Positions 46,820 to 55,234 of a stretch of DNA of 64,000 bases are shown in pieces (the first letter of the stretch is position 1; each line of letters starts with the position of its first letter). The stretch is from the NCBI RefSeq assembly GCF_024448505.1, contig NZ_JAMOHV010000010.1, forward strand, positions 62,001 to 126,000, given 5' to 3'. The notes under the pieces were generated by a model that did no database searches, was not told the DNA's origin, and saw nothing but the letters and a program-made list of their open reading frames with translations. The DNA is from Stutzerimonas degradans. GTDB lineage: Bacteria > Pseudomonadota > Gammaproteobacteria > Pseudomonadales > Pseudomonadaceae. The translations under genes and the position numbers were made by a program.

Positions 46820-49499
46820 GGTCGGGGGACTCGGTAAGGGAAACCAGCGGGCCGGGCTCGGCCTGCTCCAGCAGGGCGCGCAGCGGCGTGGCGATCGAGG
46901 CGGTGTAGTCCTTCACGCAGCGGTGATGGCCGCCCAGTACGTCGTAACTCTCGAAGCGGATGCCCATGTTGCGCCACGCGTGGCTGGTGTAATCGGCAGA
47001 GAAGTACACCACCGGCGCCGCCAGCCGCCCGGGCAGGTAGCGCGCCATCGCCAGCGAGTAACGCTGGAAGCGCTCGCGCACCTCCAGGTCGCGCGCCGTC
47101 GGCGCGGCCTCCGCGCTGGCGCGGCGCAGCAGGCGCCCGCCGAGCTTGTGCAGCAGGTTGGCGATGCGCTTGGGATAGGGCCATTTGCTGGTCTCGCCGA
47201 AGCGGCTCAGCGCCTCGTAGGTGCGCGCCAGCAGCGTTTCCGACAGCAACGCGTCGGCGCTGCGCAGGATGACGCGCGACCAGGGCCGCACGTTGGCCGT
47301 CGGCGGGTCGATCAGCGCGACGATCTCCACCTCTTCGCCGGCCTCGATCAGCAGGCGCGCGGTTTCGAACGCCACCAACGCGCCGTTGCAGTAGCCGCCG
47401 ATGCGGTACGGACCGCGCGTCTGCCGTTCGAGGATCAGCGGCAGCCGCGCGCGCGCCATCTGCTCGACCGACGCCGGGATCGGCTCGTTGTCCAGGCCAT
47501 GCGGGGCGATGGCGATCAGCGGTTGCCGCGAACCGAGCAGCTTGGCCAGACGGCGGATGTAGTAGCCGCCCTGGGCGAAGTCGCCGTGGAACCAGAACAG
47601 CGGTGTGCGCTGCGGGTCCTGGTTGAACTCGATCACCGGGATCACCTGCCCGGCAAGGTCCTGCAGGCGCGCGGCGAGCTTGCGCGCGCTCTCCTCGACC
47701 AGCACCGTCTCGGGAATCATGCGCCCGAGCAGCTGTTCAAGTTCGGCGAGCATCTCGGTGGCGAGCAGCGAATCGCCGCCGCAGTCGAAGAAGTTGTCGT
47801 CCGGGCCGACCGCATCGGTCTTCAGCAGGCGCCGCCAGACGCCCAGCACATCGCGCTCCAACGGCGTCAGCAGCGCATCCGCAGTGGTGGTCCCGGCGCG
47901 CGCCTGGGCGGCACGCATCGCCAGCAGCGCATCGCTCAGGCGGTGGCGCAGCACCTTGCCGGTCAACCCGCGCGGCAGCTCGTCGAGCAGCTGGATGCGC
48001 CGCGGCACCTTGAAGTACACCAGTTCGCCACGCAGAAACTCGCGCAGCGCCTCCGCCTCCACCTGCATGCCCGGCCGCAGCACCACCGCGGCGGCGACGT
48101 CCTCGCCGAGACGCGGATGCGGCACGGCGAACGCCGCGGCCTCGGCCACCGCCGGGTGGCGCAGTAGTGCATCGTCGACTTCCTGCAGGCTGACCTTCTC
48201 GCCGCCGCGGTTGATCACCTCGCGCAGGCGGCCGTGCAGGCGCAGAAAGCCGTCGGCGTCGAAGCTGCCGAGATCGCCGGTGTGGAACCAGCCATCGTGA
48301 AAGGCCGCCTGGTTCAGCGCCGGATCGCCGAGATAGCCGGCCATCAGCGTCGGCCCGCGGAGCAGCACCTCGCCGCGCTCGCCGGCGGCGACCGGCGCGC
48401 CGGCGTCGTCGACGATGCGCACGCTGCCCGGCAGCGGCCGGCCGACCGTGCCGGCCTTGTGCTCGCCGGGAAACGGCGTGTTCACCGCGATCTGCGCGGC
48501 CTCGCTGGAACCGTAGTGTTCGAGCAGCGGCATGCCCAGCACTGCCTGCAGGCCGTCGACGATCTCCTGCTGCAACGGCGCCCCGCCCGAAGAGGCGAAG
48601 CGCAGGCGATGCCGGGCGAACGCCTCGGGGCGGCTGTGGGTGGCTTCGAGCACCGCGCGGTGCAGCGCCGGGCCGGCGGAATACCAGCTCGGCTGAAGCG
48701 TCTCGAACCACTCGTGCAGGTCCACGGTCGCCGGGCTGAGCGGGAACGCCACGCTGCCGCCACCGAGCAGCGGGGTGAGGATGGTCACCTTGAGCCCGTG
48801 CGAGTAGTACGGCGCCGAGACGCACAGGCAGCGGTCTTCGGCATTCAGGCGGAACCAGCGCTGCCAGTTCTGCGCGGCGGCGAGCATGTTGCGATGGCTG
48901 AACGGGATCAGTTTGGGCCGCGCGGTGGTGCCGGAGCTGCGCAGGATGAATGCCGGCGCGTCCGCTTCCGGCTCGGCATCGGGCGCTGGAACCGCCGCCG
49001 CCGTGACGCGCAGCAGCAGGCCGGCGCTGCCGTCTTCGGCGGGCTCGGCGATGATCAGCGGCAGGTCGTGCCGGTGCGCGGCGCGATAGCCGGCATCGGG
49101 GCCGCCGTCGATGATCAGCAGCGCATCGAGCGGCAGCTGTTCGAGGAACTGGTCCAGTTCGGCCGGCCCGAGGCGCGGATCGAGCGGCACGGCGACCGCC
49201 GAACAGGCGACGCCGAGGATGCCGACGGCGGCCTGAGCGGCGTCGGGGATCATCACGCCGATCTTCGCCTCGCGACCGAGGCCGGCCCGGCGCAGCTGAT
49301 GGCGGATGCCGTCGAGCTGATCGCACAGGGCGCCGCGATCCAGCGGGGCGAAGCGCGTGGCGAGCAGTGCCGGCCGCCGCGGAGCGGCAGCGGCCAGACG
49401 TGCCAGTGCACGATAGAGCGTCGGCGCCGTGGCGGCCGAGTCGCGCACGGGCGCTGCCGGGTCCAGCACGGACCCGGTCGATTCGAGGGAGTGTGTCAC
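46800..49499 (-). CDS. NRPS-like synthetase: adenylation-carrier-thioesterase (A-T-TE)
   Basis: 899 residues from a GTG at 49499 with AAGGA 8 bases upstream; an in-frame GTG at 49544 is less good. Adenylation domain (about 30-530): FILRSSGTTARPKLIPFSH, EHYGSSEAAQ, WFHTGDLG, GRLREVINRGGEKVS, RGLTGKVLRH. Carrier domain (about 545-615): DNFFDCGGDSLLA with phosphopantetheine Ser577. Type I thioesterase (about 640-890): GGYCNGAL with Cys704 where Ser is usual, then IDPP and GGHHRCVKD as probable Asp and His. There is no condensation domain. It should activate one acid, tether it, and release it as an ester, amide, lactone or dimer. The downstream QuiC suggests an aromatic acid such as protocatechuate; this is inference. 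Confidence 0.87.
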   Translation of the reverse strand: MTHSLESTGSVLDPAAPVRDSAATAPTLYRALARLAAAAPRRPALLATRFAPLDRGALCDQLDGIRHQLRRAGLGREAKIGVMIPDAAQAAVGILGVACSAVAVPLDPRLGPAELDQFLEQLPLDALLIIDGGPDAGYRAAHRHDLPLIIAEPAEDGSAGLLLRVTAAAVPAPDAEPEADAPAFILRSSGTTARPKLIPFSHRNMLAAAQNWQRWFRLNAEDRCLCVSAPYYSHGLKVTILTPLLGGGSVAFPLSPATVDLHEWFETLQPSWYSAGPALHRAVLEATHSRPEAFARHRLRFASSGGAPLQQEIVDGLQAVLGMPLLEHYGSSEAAQIAVNTPFPGEHKAGTVGRPLPGSVRIVDDAGAPVAAGERGEVLLRGPTLMAGYLGDPALNQAAFHDGWFHTGDLGSFDADGFLRLHGRLREVINRGGEKVSLQEVDDALLRHPAVAEAAAFAVPHPRLGEDVAAAVVLRPGMQVEAEALREFLRGELVYFKVPRRIQLLDELPRGLTGKVLRHRLSDALLAMRAAQARAGTTTADALLTPLERDVLGVWRRLLKTDAVGPDDNFFDCGGDSLLATEMLAELEQLLGRMIPETVLVEESARKLAARLQDLAGQVIPVIEFNQDPQRTPLFWFHGDFAQGGYYIRRLAKLLGSRQPLIAIAPHGLDNEPIPASVEQMARARLPLILERQTRGPYRIGGYCNGALVAFETARLLIEAGEEVEIVALIDPPTANVRPWSRVILRSADALLSETLLARTYEALSRFGETSKWPYPKRIANLLHKLGGRLLRRASAEAAPTARDLEVRERFQRYSLAMARYLPGRLAAPVVYFSADYTSHAWRNMGIRFESYDVLGGHHRCVKDYTASIATPLRALLEQAEPGPLVSLTESPDHDRTVH

Positions 49500-49568
49500 G
49501 CTGTCTGTCCTTGGCCGAGGGGCGACCGGAGCCGCTTTCCTCACTGGCCTCTAAGACAGCGTGCGTCG

Positions 49569-49605
49569 AAAAAGTTGCCTGAACTGCGCCGTGTTATCGG
49601 CAACT
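49569..49605 (-). terminator. Probable terminator of the carbonic anhydrase operon
   Basis: On the minus strand, AGTTGCC-19 bases-GGCAACT is followed by TTTTTC, about 60 bases after the carbonic anhydrase stop and about 70 bases before the A-T-TE start codon. It would insulate the two operons. The long loop lowers confidence. Confidence 0.6.
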
Positions 49606-49664
49606 GCAATGAAAAACGCGCTAACCGCTGCGCTTTCCCAGCAAATTTCTCGATCGGATCGGGC

Positions 49665-50363
49665 TCACTCCGCCAGGTAGCGCGCCCGCGGCGTAGCCAT
49701 CGGCAGCGGGCCGTCGCCGATCAGGCGGAACTCGCCCGTCTGCGCGTCGTAGGCGCGGATCTCGCTGGTGCCGATGTTGTAAACCCAGCCGTGGATGAAC
49801 AGCTGGCCGCTGGCCAGGCGCGCGGCGACCGAGGGGTGGGTGCGCAGGTGGTCGAGCTGGGCGACGACGTTTTCCTCAGTGAGGATGCCCAGGGTGTGCT
49901 CGTTGGCACAGCCGCAGTTTTCCTCCACCACGTGCCGGGCAACCTCGGCGTGGCTCAGCCAGGCCTTGACCGTGGGCATGCGCTGCAGCGACGCCGGGTC
50001 GAGCACCGCCTTCATCGCGCCGCAGTCCGAATGGCCGCAGATGATGATGTGCTGCACGCCGAGCGCCACCACGGCGAACTCGATCGCGGTGGAGACGCCG
50101 CCGAGCATCTGCCCATAGGGCGGCACCACGTTGCCGACGTTGCGGGTGACGAACAGGTCGCCCGGCGAGCTCTGGGTGATCAGCTCGGGAATGATCCGCG
50201 AGTCGGCGCAGGTGATGAACATCGCCCGCGGCTGCTGCTCGAAAGCGAGCTTCTCGAACAGCTCGCGCTGCTGGGGGTAGATCTCCTCACGGAAGCGTTT
50301 GACCCCACCGATGATGTGATCGAGCGCCTCCTGGGCACTTTCGTTGCGTTGTGGATTGCTCAT
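49665..50363 (-). CDS. Beta-class carbonic anhydrase
   Basis: 232 residues from the ATG at 50363. Zinc-ligand motifs of the beta class are intact: CADSR near residue 52 and GHSDCGAM near 112, with RNVGN between them. It interconverts CO2 and bicarbonate in the cytoplasm. It is the last gene of an operon behind the bicarbonate transporter SbtA and its PII-like regulator, 31 bases after the latter, so its role is to keep or supply bicarbonate. Confidence 0.93.
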   Translation of the reverse strand: MSNPQRNESAQEALDHIIGGVKRFREEIYPQQRELFEKLAFEQQPRAMFITCADSRIIPELITQSSPGDLFVTRNVGNVVPPYGQMLGGVSTAIEFAVVALGVQHIIICGHSDCGAMKAVLDPASLQRMPTVKAWLSHAEVARHVVEENCGCANEHTLGILTEENVVAQLDHLRTHPSVAARLASGQLFIHGWVYNIGTSEIRAYDAQTGEFRLIGDGPLPMATPRARYLAE

Positions 50364-50394
50364 GTTCGACTCTCGCAAGGTGTATTGGCGCGCC

Positions 50395-50697
50395 TCAGAA
50401 TTTCTCCGGACGCAGCACTTGTACTTCGGCGAGGTAGCAGACCATCGCGAAGTGTTCGTAGTAACGGGCCTGCAGGTGTTCGGCGATGCGCTCGGCGACC
50501 TCGCGGCTGCAGATCACTTCCAGACGGATGTTGCCGTCGGTGTTCCACTCGGCGCTGCGTACGCCACGGCTGCCGCTGCCGCGGGCGTCGGACAGGGTCC
50601 AGCCCGGTGCGCCGAGTGCCTGCAGGTCGGCTTCCAGCTTGTGCTCCAGCGCCGCTTCGCAGATCACCGTGAGCAGGGTGCGGGTATGTGCGTTCAT
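50395..50697 (-). CDS. SbtB-like PII-family protein
   Basis: 100 residues, ferredoxin-like PII fold. The stretch WTLSDARGSGSRGVRSAEW corresponds to the T-loop region of SbtB-type PII proteins, and GNIRLEVICSREVAERIAEHL to the following strand and helix. Its ATG lies one base after the sbtA stop. In cyanobacteria SbtB binds adenine nucleotides (cAMP, AMP, ADP) and gates SbtA; the same pairing here supports that role. No uridylylation tyrosine of GlnB type is obvious. Confidence 0.85.
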   Translation of the reverse strand: MNAHTRTLLTVICEAALEHKLEADLQALGAPGWTLSDARGSGSRGVRSAEWNTDGNIRLEVICSREVAERIAEHLQARYYEHFAMVCYLAEVQVLRPEKF

Positions 50698-50698
50698 C

Positions 50699-51640
50699 TC
50701 AGAGTCCCCAGGCGATCAATCGCTCGGCCAGCGCCAGATAGAGCGGGATGCCGATCAGGATGTTGAAGGGAAAGGTGATGCCCAGCGAGGCGGTCAGCGA
50801 CAGCGACGGATTGGCCTCCGGCACCGCCAGACGCATCGCCGCCGGCACCGCGATGTACGAGGCACTGGCCGACAGCGTGGCGAGCATCGCCGTGCCGCCC
50901 AGCGACAGGCCCATGAAGCGCGCCAGCAACGCGCCGACCAGCGCACCGAGCAGCGGCATCACCAGCGCAAAGGCGGCGAGCTTGATGCCGTAGCGTTTCA
51001 GCGAAGCGAGCTGGCCGGAAGCGATCAGCCCCATCTCCAGCAGGAAGAACGCCAGCACGGGCTTGAACATGCTGGTGTACAGCGGCTCCAGCGGCTTGAT
51101 CGCCTCCTTGCCGGCGATCGCGCCGATCAGCAGACCGCCCAGCAGCAACATGATGCTCTTGCCGAGGAAGATCTCGCGGCCCAGCGCCTTCCAGTGGGTA
51201 TCGCGCGACACGCCCTTGGCCAGCAGGATGCCGACCAGGATCGCCGGAATCTCGAGGATCGCCACGAACAGCGGCATGTAGCTCTCGAACGCCACCTGGC
51301 GCGCCGCCAGATAGGCCACCACCACGGCGAAGGTACCAGCACTGACCGAGCCGTAGTGCGCGGCGACCGCTGCGGCGTTGATGCGGTCGAAGCGCAGGCC
51401 GCGCAACAGACCGAACGCCAGCACCGGCAGCAGCATGCCCAACGCCAGCACCAGCAGCGACTGGCCAAGCAGCGCGGCACTGGCCTGCTCGGCCAGCTCG
51501 ACGCCGCCGTGCAAGCCGATGGCCAACAGCAGCACGATGGACAGCGTGTCGTACAGCGCCGGCGGCAGCTTCAGTTCGCTCTTGAGCAGCCCGGCGCACA
51601 GGCCGAAGACGAAGAACAATACGACGGGGTCGATACCCAT
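50699..51640 (-). CDS. SbtA-family sodium-dependent bicarbonate transporter
   Basis: 313 residues, about ten transmembrane helices in two inverted halves. Family signatures: YDTLSIVLLLAIGLHGG and, in the second half, MLATLSASASYIAVPAAMRLAVPEANPSLSLTASLGITFPFN. The Ser-rich ATLSASASYIAVPA segment is the substrate and sodium site of SbtA. The start has AGGAGA upstream. It is first in the operon, with a PII-like SbtB and carbonic anhydrase behind it, and lies 61 bases past the pycAB terminator. Confidence 0.9.
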   Translation of the reverse strand: MGIDPVVLFFVFGLCAGLLKSELKLPPALYDTLSIVLLLAIGLHGGVELAEQASAALLGQSLLVLALGMLLPVLAFGLLRGLRFDRINAAAVAAHYGSVSAGTFAVVVAYLAARQVAFESYMPLFVAILEIPAILVGILLAKGVSRDTHWKALGREIFLGKSIMLLLGGLLIGAIAGKEAIKPLEPLYTSMFKPVLAFFLLEMGLIASGQLASLKRYGIKLAAFALVMPLLGALVGALLARFMGLSLGGTAMLATLSASASYIAVPAAMRLAVPEANPSLSLTASLGITFPFNILIGIPLYLALAERLIAWGL

Positions 51641-51700
51641 TTGTTTCTCCTGGCAGAGGATTGGAATCCGAGCCCGTCCCTGGTCGACATCCGCGGCTGA

Positions 51701-51727
51701 AAAAAAGGGAGCCGCGCGGGCTCCCTG
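51701..51727 (-). terminator. Intrinsic terminator of the pycA-pycB operon
   Basis: On the minus strand, [25 protein letters not shown] stem ends in a run of seven T. It lies between pycB and sbtA, so the two operons are separable, although readthrough could link them. Confidence 0.88.
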
Positions 51728-51747
51728 ATTCGTTACGACACGCGCTA

Positions 51748-53559
51748 TCAGGCCTCGATTTCAATCAAGACTTCGCCCGGGTTGACGCGGTCACCTTTCC
51801 CGACGTGTACCGCCTTCACGGTGCCGGCGATCGGCGCCTGGATTTCGGTTTCCATCTTCATCGCCTCACTGACCAGTACCGGCTGGCCGGCCTTGACCGT
51901 ATCGCCGACCTTGACCAGCACGTCGACCACGTTGCCCGGCATGGTCGTGCTGACGTCGCCCGGCGCGCTGGCCTGCTTGCGTCCGCTGCTGCCACCGCCG
52001 ACGAACTCGTTGAGCGCCTCGAACACCACTTCTTCCGGCATGCCGTCGATGGACAGATAGAAGTGGCGCTTGCCTTCGGCCTTGACGCCGACGCCGGTGA
52101 TGTCGACGCGGTAGGTTTCACCGTGCACGTCGATGACGAACTCGGTCGGCACGCCTTCCTGGGCGACGCTGGTGGTGGTGCCCGGGATCGGCAGCAGCGC
52201 TTCGGGCTGCAGGGTGCCGGCTTCGCGCTCTTCGAGGAACTTGCGGCCGATGTCCGGGAACATGGCGTAGGTCAGCACGTCCTCTTCGCTCTTGGCCAGC
52301 GCGCCGACTTCCTTGCGCAGCTTGTCCAGCTCCGGCGCGATCAGATCGGCCGGACGGCATTCGATGACTTCCTCGCTGCCGATGGCCATGAAGCGCAGGC
52401 GCTCGCACACCGGTGCCGGGGCCTGACCGTAGCGGCCCTGCAGGTAGAGCTTCACCTCGTTGGTGATGGTCTTGTAGCGTTCGCCGGCGAGCACGTTGAA
52501 GAACGCCTGGGTGCCGACGATCTGCGAGGTCGGGGTGACCAGCGGCGGGAAGCCGAGGTCCTGGCGCACCTTGGGAATCTCCGCCAGCACTTCGTCCATG
52601 CGGTGCAGCGCGCCCTGCTCCTTGAGCTGGTTGGCGAGGTTGGAAATCATCCCGCCGGGCACCTGGTTTACCTGCACGCGGGTGTCGACGCCGGTGAATT
52701 CGCTCTCGAACTGGTGGTACTTCTTGCGCACCGCGTAGAAGTACAGGCCGATCTCCTGCAGCAGTTCCAGATCGAGGCCGGTGTCGTACGGCGTGTCACG
52801 CAGCGCGGCGACCATCGACTCGGTGCCCGGATGGCTGGTGCCCCAGGCCATCGACGAGATGGCGGTGTCGATGCGGTCGGCACCGTTTTCCACGGCCTTG
52901 AGCTGACACATGCTGGCCACGCCGGCGGTGTCGTGCGAGTGCACCACCACGTCCAGCTGCGGCAGCGCCTCCTTCAGCGCCTTGACCAGTGCGCCGGTGG
53001 CGTACGGCGTGAGCAGGCCGGCCATGTCCTTGATGGCGATCGAGTCGATGCCCATCGCCGCCATCTTCCGCGCCTGCTCGACGAAGGCGTCGATGGTGTG
53101 CACCGGGCTGGTGGTGTAGGCGATGGTGCCCTGGGCGTGCTTGCCGGCCTTCTTCACCGCGCGGATGGCGGTTTCCAGGTTACGTACGTCGTTCATCGCG
53201 TCGAAGATGCGGAACACGTCGATGCCGTTCTCCGCGGCCTTGGCGACGAAGGCCTCGACCACGTCGTCGCTGTAGTGGCGGTAGCCGAGCAGGTTCTGCC
53301 CGCGCAGCAGCATCTGCAGGCGGGTGTTGGGCAGTGCGGCCTTGAGCTGGCGCAGGCGCTGCCACGGGTCTTCCTTGAGGAAGCGCACGCAGGCGTCGAA
53401 GGTGGCGCCGCCCCAGACTTCCAGCGACCAGTAGCCGACGCGGTCGAGCTTGTCGCAGATCGGCAGCATGTCTTCGGTGCGCATGCGGGTCGCCAGCAGC
53501 GACTGGTGGGCGTCACGCAGGATGGTGTCGGTAACGCTGATTTTCTTCTGAGCAGTCAT
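51748..53559 (-). CDS. pycB: Pyruvate carboxylase subunit B (oxaloacetate-forming carboxyltransferase with biotin domain)
   Basis: 603 residues from the ATG at 53559 with GAGGAACG upstream. Carboxyltransferase TIM barrel (about 1-300): TDTILRDAHQSLLATRMRT, DSIAIKDMAGLL, HSHDTAGVAS. The PYC_OADA conserved domain follows, then an Ala/Gly-rich linker and the biotinyl domain with biotin Lys568 in SEAMKMETE. It is often labelled OadA, but without the membrane OadB/OadG pump subunits it must be the pyruvate carboxylase form. It makes oxaloacetate from pyruvate and carboxybiotin. Confidence 0.93.
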   Translation of the reverse strand: MTAQKKISVTDTILRDAHQSLLATRMRTEDMLPICDKLDRVGYWSLEVWGGATFDACVRFLKEDPWQRLRQLKAALPNTRLQMLLRGQNLLGYRHYSDDVVEAFVAKAAENGIDVFRIFDAMNDVRNLETAIRAVKKAGKHAQGTIAYTTSPVHTIDAFVEQARKMAAMGIDSIAIKDMAGLLTPYATGALVKALKEALPQLDVVVHSHDTAGVASMCQLKAVENGADRIDTAISSMAWGTSHPGTESMVAALRDTPYDTGLDLELLQEIGLYFYAVRKKYHQFESEFTGVDTRVQVNQVPGGMISNLANQLKEQGALHRMDEVLAEIPKVRQDLGFPPLVTPTSQIVGTQAFFNVLAGERYKTITNEVKLYLQGRYGQAPAPVCERLRFMAIGSEEVIECRPADLIAPELDKLRKEVGALAKSEEDVLTYAMFPDIGRKFLEEREAGTLQPEALLPIPGTTTSVAQEGVPTEFVIDVHGETYRVDITGVGVKAEGKRHFYLSIDGMPEEVVFEALNEFVGGGSSGRKQASAPGDVSTTMPGNVVDVLVKVGDTVKAGQPVLVSEAMKMETEIQAPIAGTVKAVHVGKGDRVNPGEVLIEIEA

Positions 53560-53569
53560 GGGTCGTTCC

Positions 53570-54985
53570 TCACAGGCCTGCGTGGGCGGCAATGGCAGCG
53601 GCGATGGCCAGGGCCAGTTCGCCCGGCTTGCGTTTGATCGAGTAGTGCAGCAGCTCCGGGTGGTTGTCGACGAAGCTGGTGTTGAACTGGCCGCTGCGGA
53701 AATCCGGGTTGGCCAGGATCTGCTGGTAGTAGGTGGCGGTGGTCTTCACGCCCTGCACGCGCATGTCGTCCAGCGCGCGCGAGCCGCGCGCTAGCGCCTC
53801 TTCCCAGGTCAGCGCCCAGACCACCAGCTTCAGGCACATGGAGTCGTAGTACGGCGGGATGGTGTAGCCGGTGTAGATCGCCGTGTCGGTGCGCACGCCG
53901 GGGCCGCCGGGCGCGTAGTAACGGGTGATCTTGCCGAAGCACGGCAGGAAGTTGTTGCGCGGGTCCTCGGCATTGATGCGGAACTGCAGGGCATAGCCGC
54001 GGTACTGGATGTCTTCCTGCTTGACCGACAGCGGCTGGCCCGCGGCGATGCGGATCTGCTCGCGCACGATGTCGATGCCGGTAATTTCCTCGGTGATGGT
54101 GTGCTCCACCTGCACGCGGGTGTTCATCTCCATGAAGTACACCTCGCCATCGGCGAGCAGGAACTCCACGGTGCCGGCGTTCTCGTAGCCCACCGCCTTG
54201 GCCGCCTTGACCGCCAGGTCGCCGATGTAGGCGCGCTGCTCGGGGGTGAGCTGCGGGCTGGGGGCGATCTCGATGAGTTTCTGGTTGCGCCGCTGGATCG
54301 AGCAGTCGCGCTCGAACAGGTGCACGGTGTTGCCGAAGGAGTCGGCCAGCACCTGCGCCTCGATATGCTTGGGCTCGACGATGCATTTCTCGAGGAACAC
54401 CTCGGCACTGCCGAAGGCCTTGGTCGCCTCGGAAATGACGCGCGGGTAGGCCGCTTCCAGCTCGGCGCGCGTGTTGCAGCGACGGATACCGCGGCCGCCA
54501 CCGCCGGAGGTGGCCTTGAGCATCACCGGGTAGCCGATGCGCTCAGCTTCGCGCAGCGCCTCGGCGAGGTCGGCGACGTTGCCTTCGGTGCCCGGCGTGA
54601 CCGGCACGCCAGCCTTGATCATGCTGCGCCGCGCTTCGGTCTTGTCGCCCATGCGGCGGATGACCTCGGCGCTCGGACCGACGAAGCGGATGCCACGCTC
54701 GGCGCAGATTTCCGCCAGTTCGGCATTCTCGGAGAGGAAGCCGTAGCCCGGATGCAGGGCATCGCAGCCGGTTTCCACCGCCAGGTTCACCAGCTTGCGC
54801 GGGTTCAGGTAGCCGGCCAGCGGGTCTTCGCCGATGAAATGCGCCTCGTCGGCGCGCTTGACGTGCAGCGCATGGCGGTCGGCCTCGGAGAACACCGCCA
54901 CCGAGCGGACGCCCATTTCGGCACAGGCACGCACGATGCGCACCGCAATTTCCCCGCGGTTGGCGATCAGCAGCTTCTTGATCAC
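53570..54985 (-). CDS. pycA: Pyruvate carboxylase subunit A (biotin carboxylase)
   Basis: 471 residues from a GTG at 54985 with GAGGAAG upstream. ATP-grasp biotin carboxylase: IKKLLIANRGEIAVRIVRA at the start, LKATSGGGGRGIR (glycine-rich ATP loop, about 158-170), EMNTRVQVEHTITEEITGID near 288. Its stop lies 10 bases before pycB. It carboxylates the biotin of PycB using ATP and bicarbonate, which makes the adjacent SbtA and carbonic anhydrase functionally relevant. Confidence 0.94.
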   Translation of the reverse strand: MIKKLLIANRGEIAVRIVRACAEMGVRSVAVFSEADRHALHVKRADEAHFIGEDPLAGYLNPRKLVNLAVETGCDALHPGYGFLSENAELAEICAERGIRFVGPSAEVIRRMGDKTEARRSMIKAGVPVTPGTEGNVADLAEALREAERIGYPVMLKATSGGGGRGIRRCNTRAELEAAYPRVISEATKAFGSAEVFLEKCIVEPKHIEAQVLADSFGNTVHLFERDCSIQRRNQKLIEIAPSPQLTPEQRAYIGDLAVKAAKAVGYENAGTVEFLLADGEVYFMEMNTRVQVEHTITEEITGIDIVREQIRIAAGQPLSVKQEDIQYRGYALQFRINAEDPRNNFLPCFGKITRYYAPGGPGVRTDTAIYTGYTIPPYYDSMCLKLVVWALTWEEALARGSRALDDMRVQGVKTTATYYQQILANPDFRSGQFNTSFVDNHPELLHYSIKRKPGELALAIAAAIAAHAGL

Positions 54986-55070
54986 GCTGTCTTCCTCGGA
55001 TCGATGAGCAGGCGACCCGCAGGACGGGTCGGGAAGTGCCCGCCTCGGCGAGCGTTTTTTACCCTACGCC

Positions 55071-55117
55071 TTGCTTATCGATTACCGAAAATAAATAATT
55101 GTTTGCTTATGGATAAG
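55071..55117. promoter_or_regulatory. Candidate LysR operators between pycA and its regulator
   Basis: The AT-rich gap of 249 bases between the divergent genes holds a direct repeat TTGCTTAT(C/G)GAT(T/A)A at 55071 and 55103, 32 bases or three helical turns apart. The second copy also forms the palindrome CTTAT-GG-ATAAG (55106-55117). The spacing fits a tetrameric LysR regulator contacting one DNA face. Confidence 0.6.
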
Positions 55118-55234
55118 TGAAAACTTATACATGCGTGCAGATACCGGTATTACCGGGCTGCGGCGCGCTTAGCTGACCGCTTGAACAGTAAAAATTCGTT
55201 GTCTGCCAGGCGCCCGTGGCGCCGGAGAACCTTC

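Noticed and set aside
51748..53559. Oxaloacetate decarboxylase alpha subunit (sodium pump)
   Set aside because: No membrane OadB or OadG genes; biotin carboxylase lies directly upstream, so pyruvate carboxylase subunit B fits.
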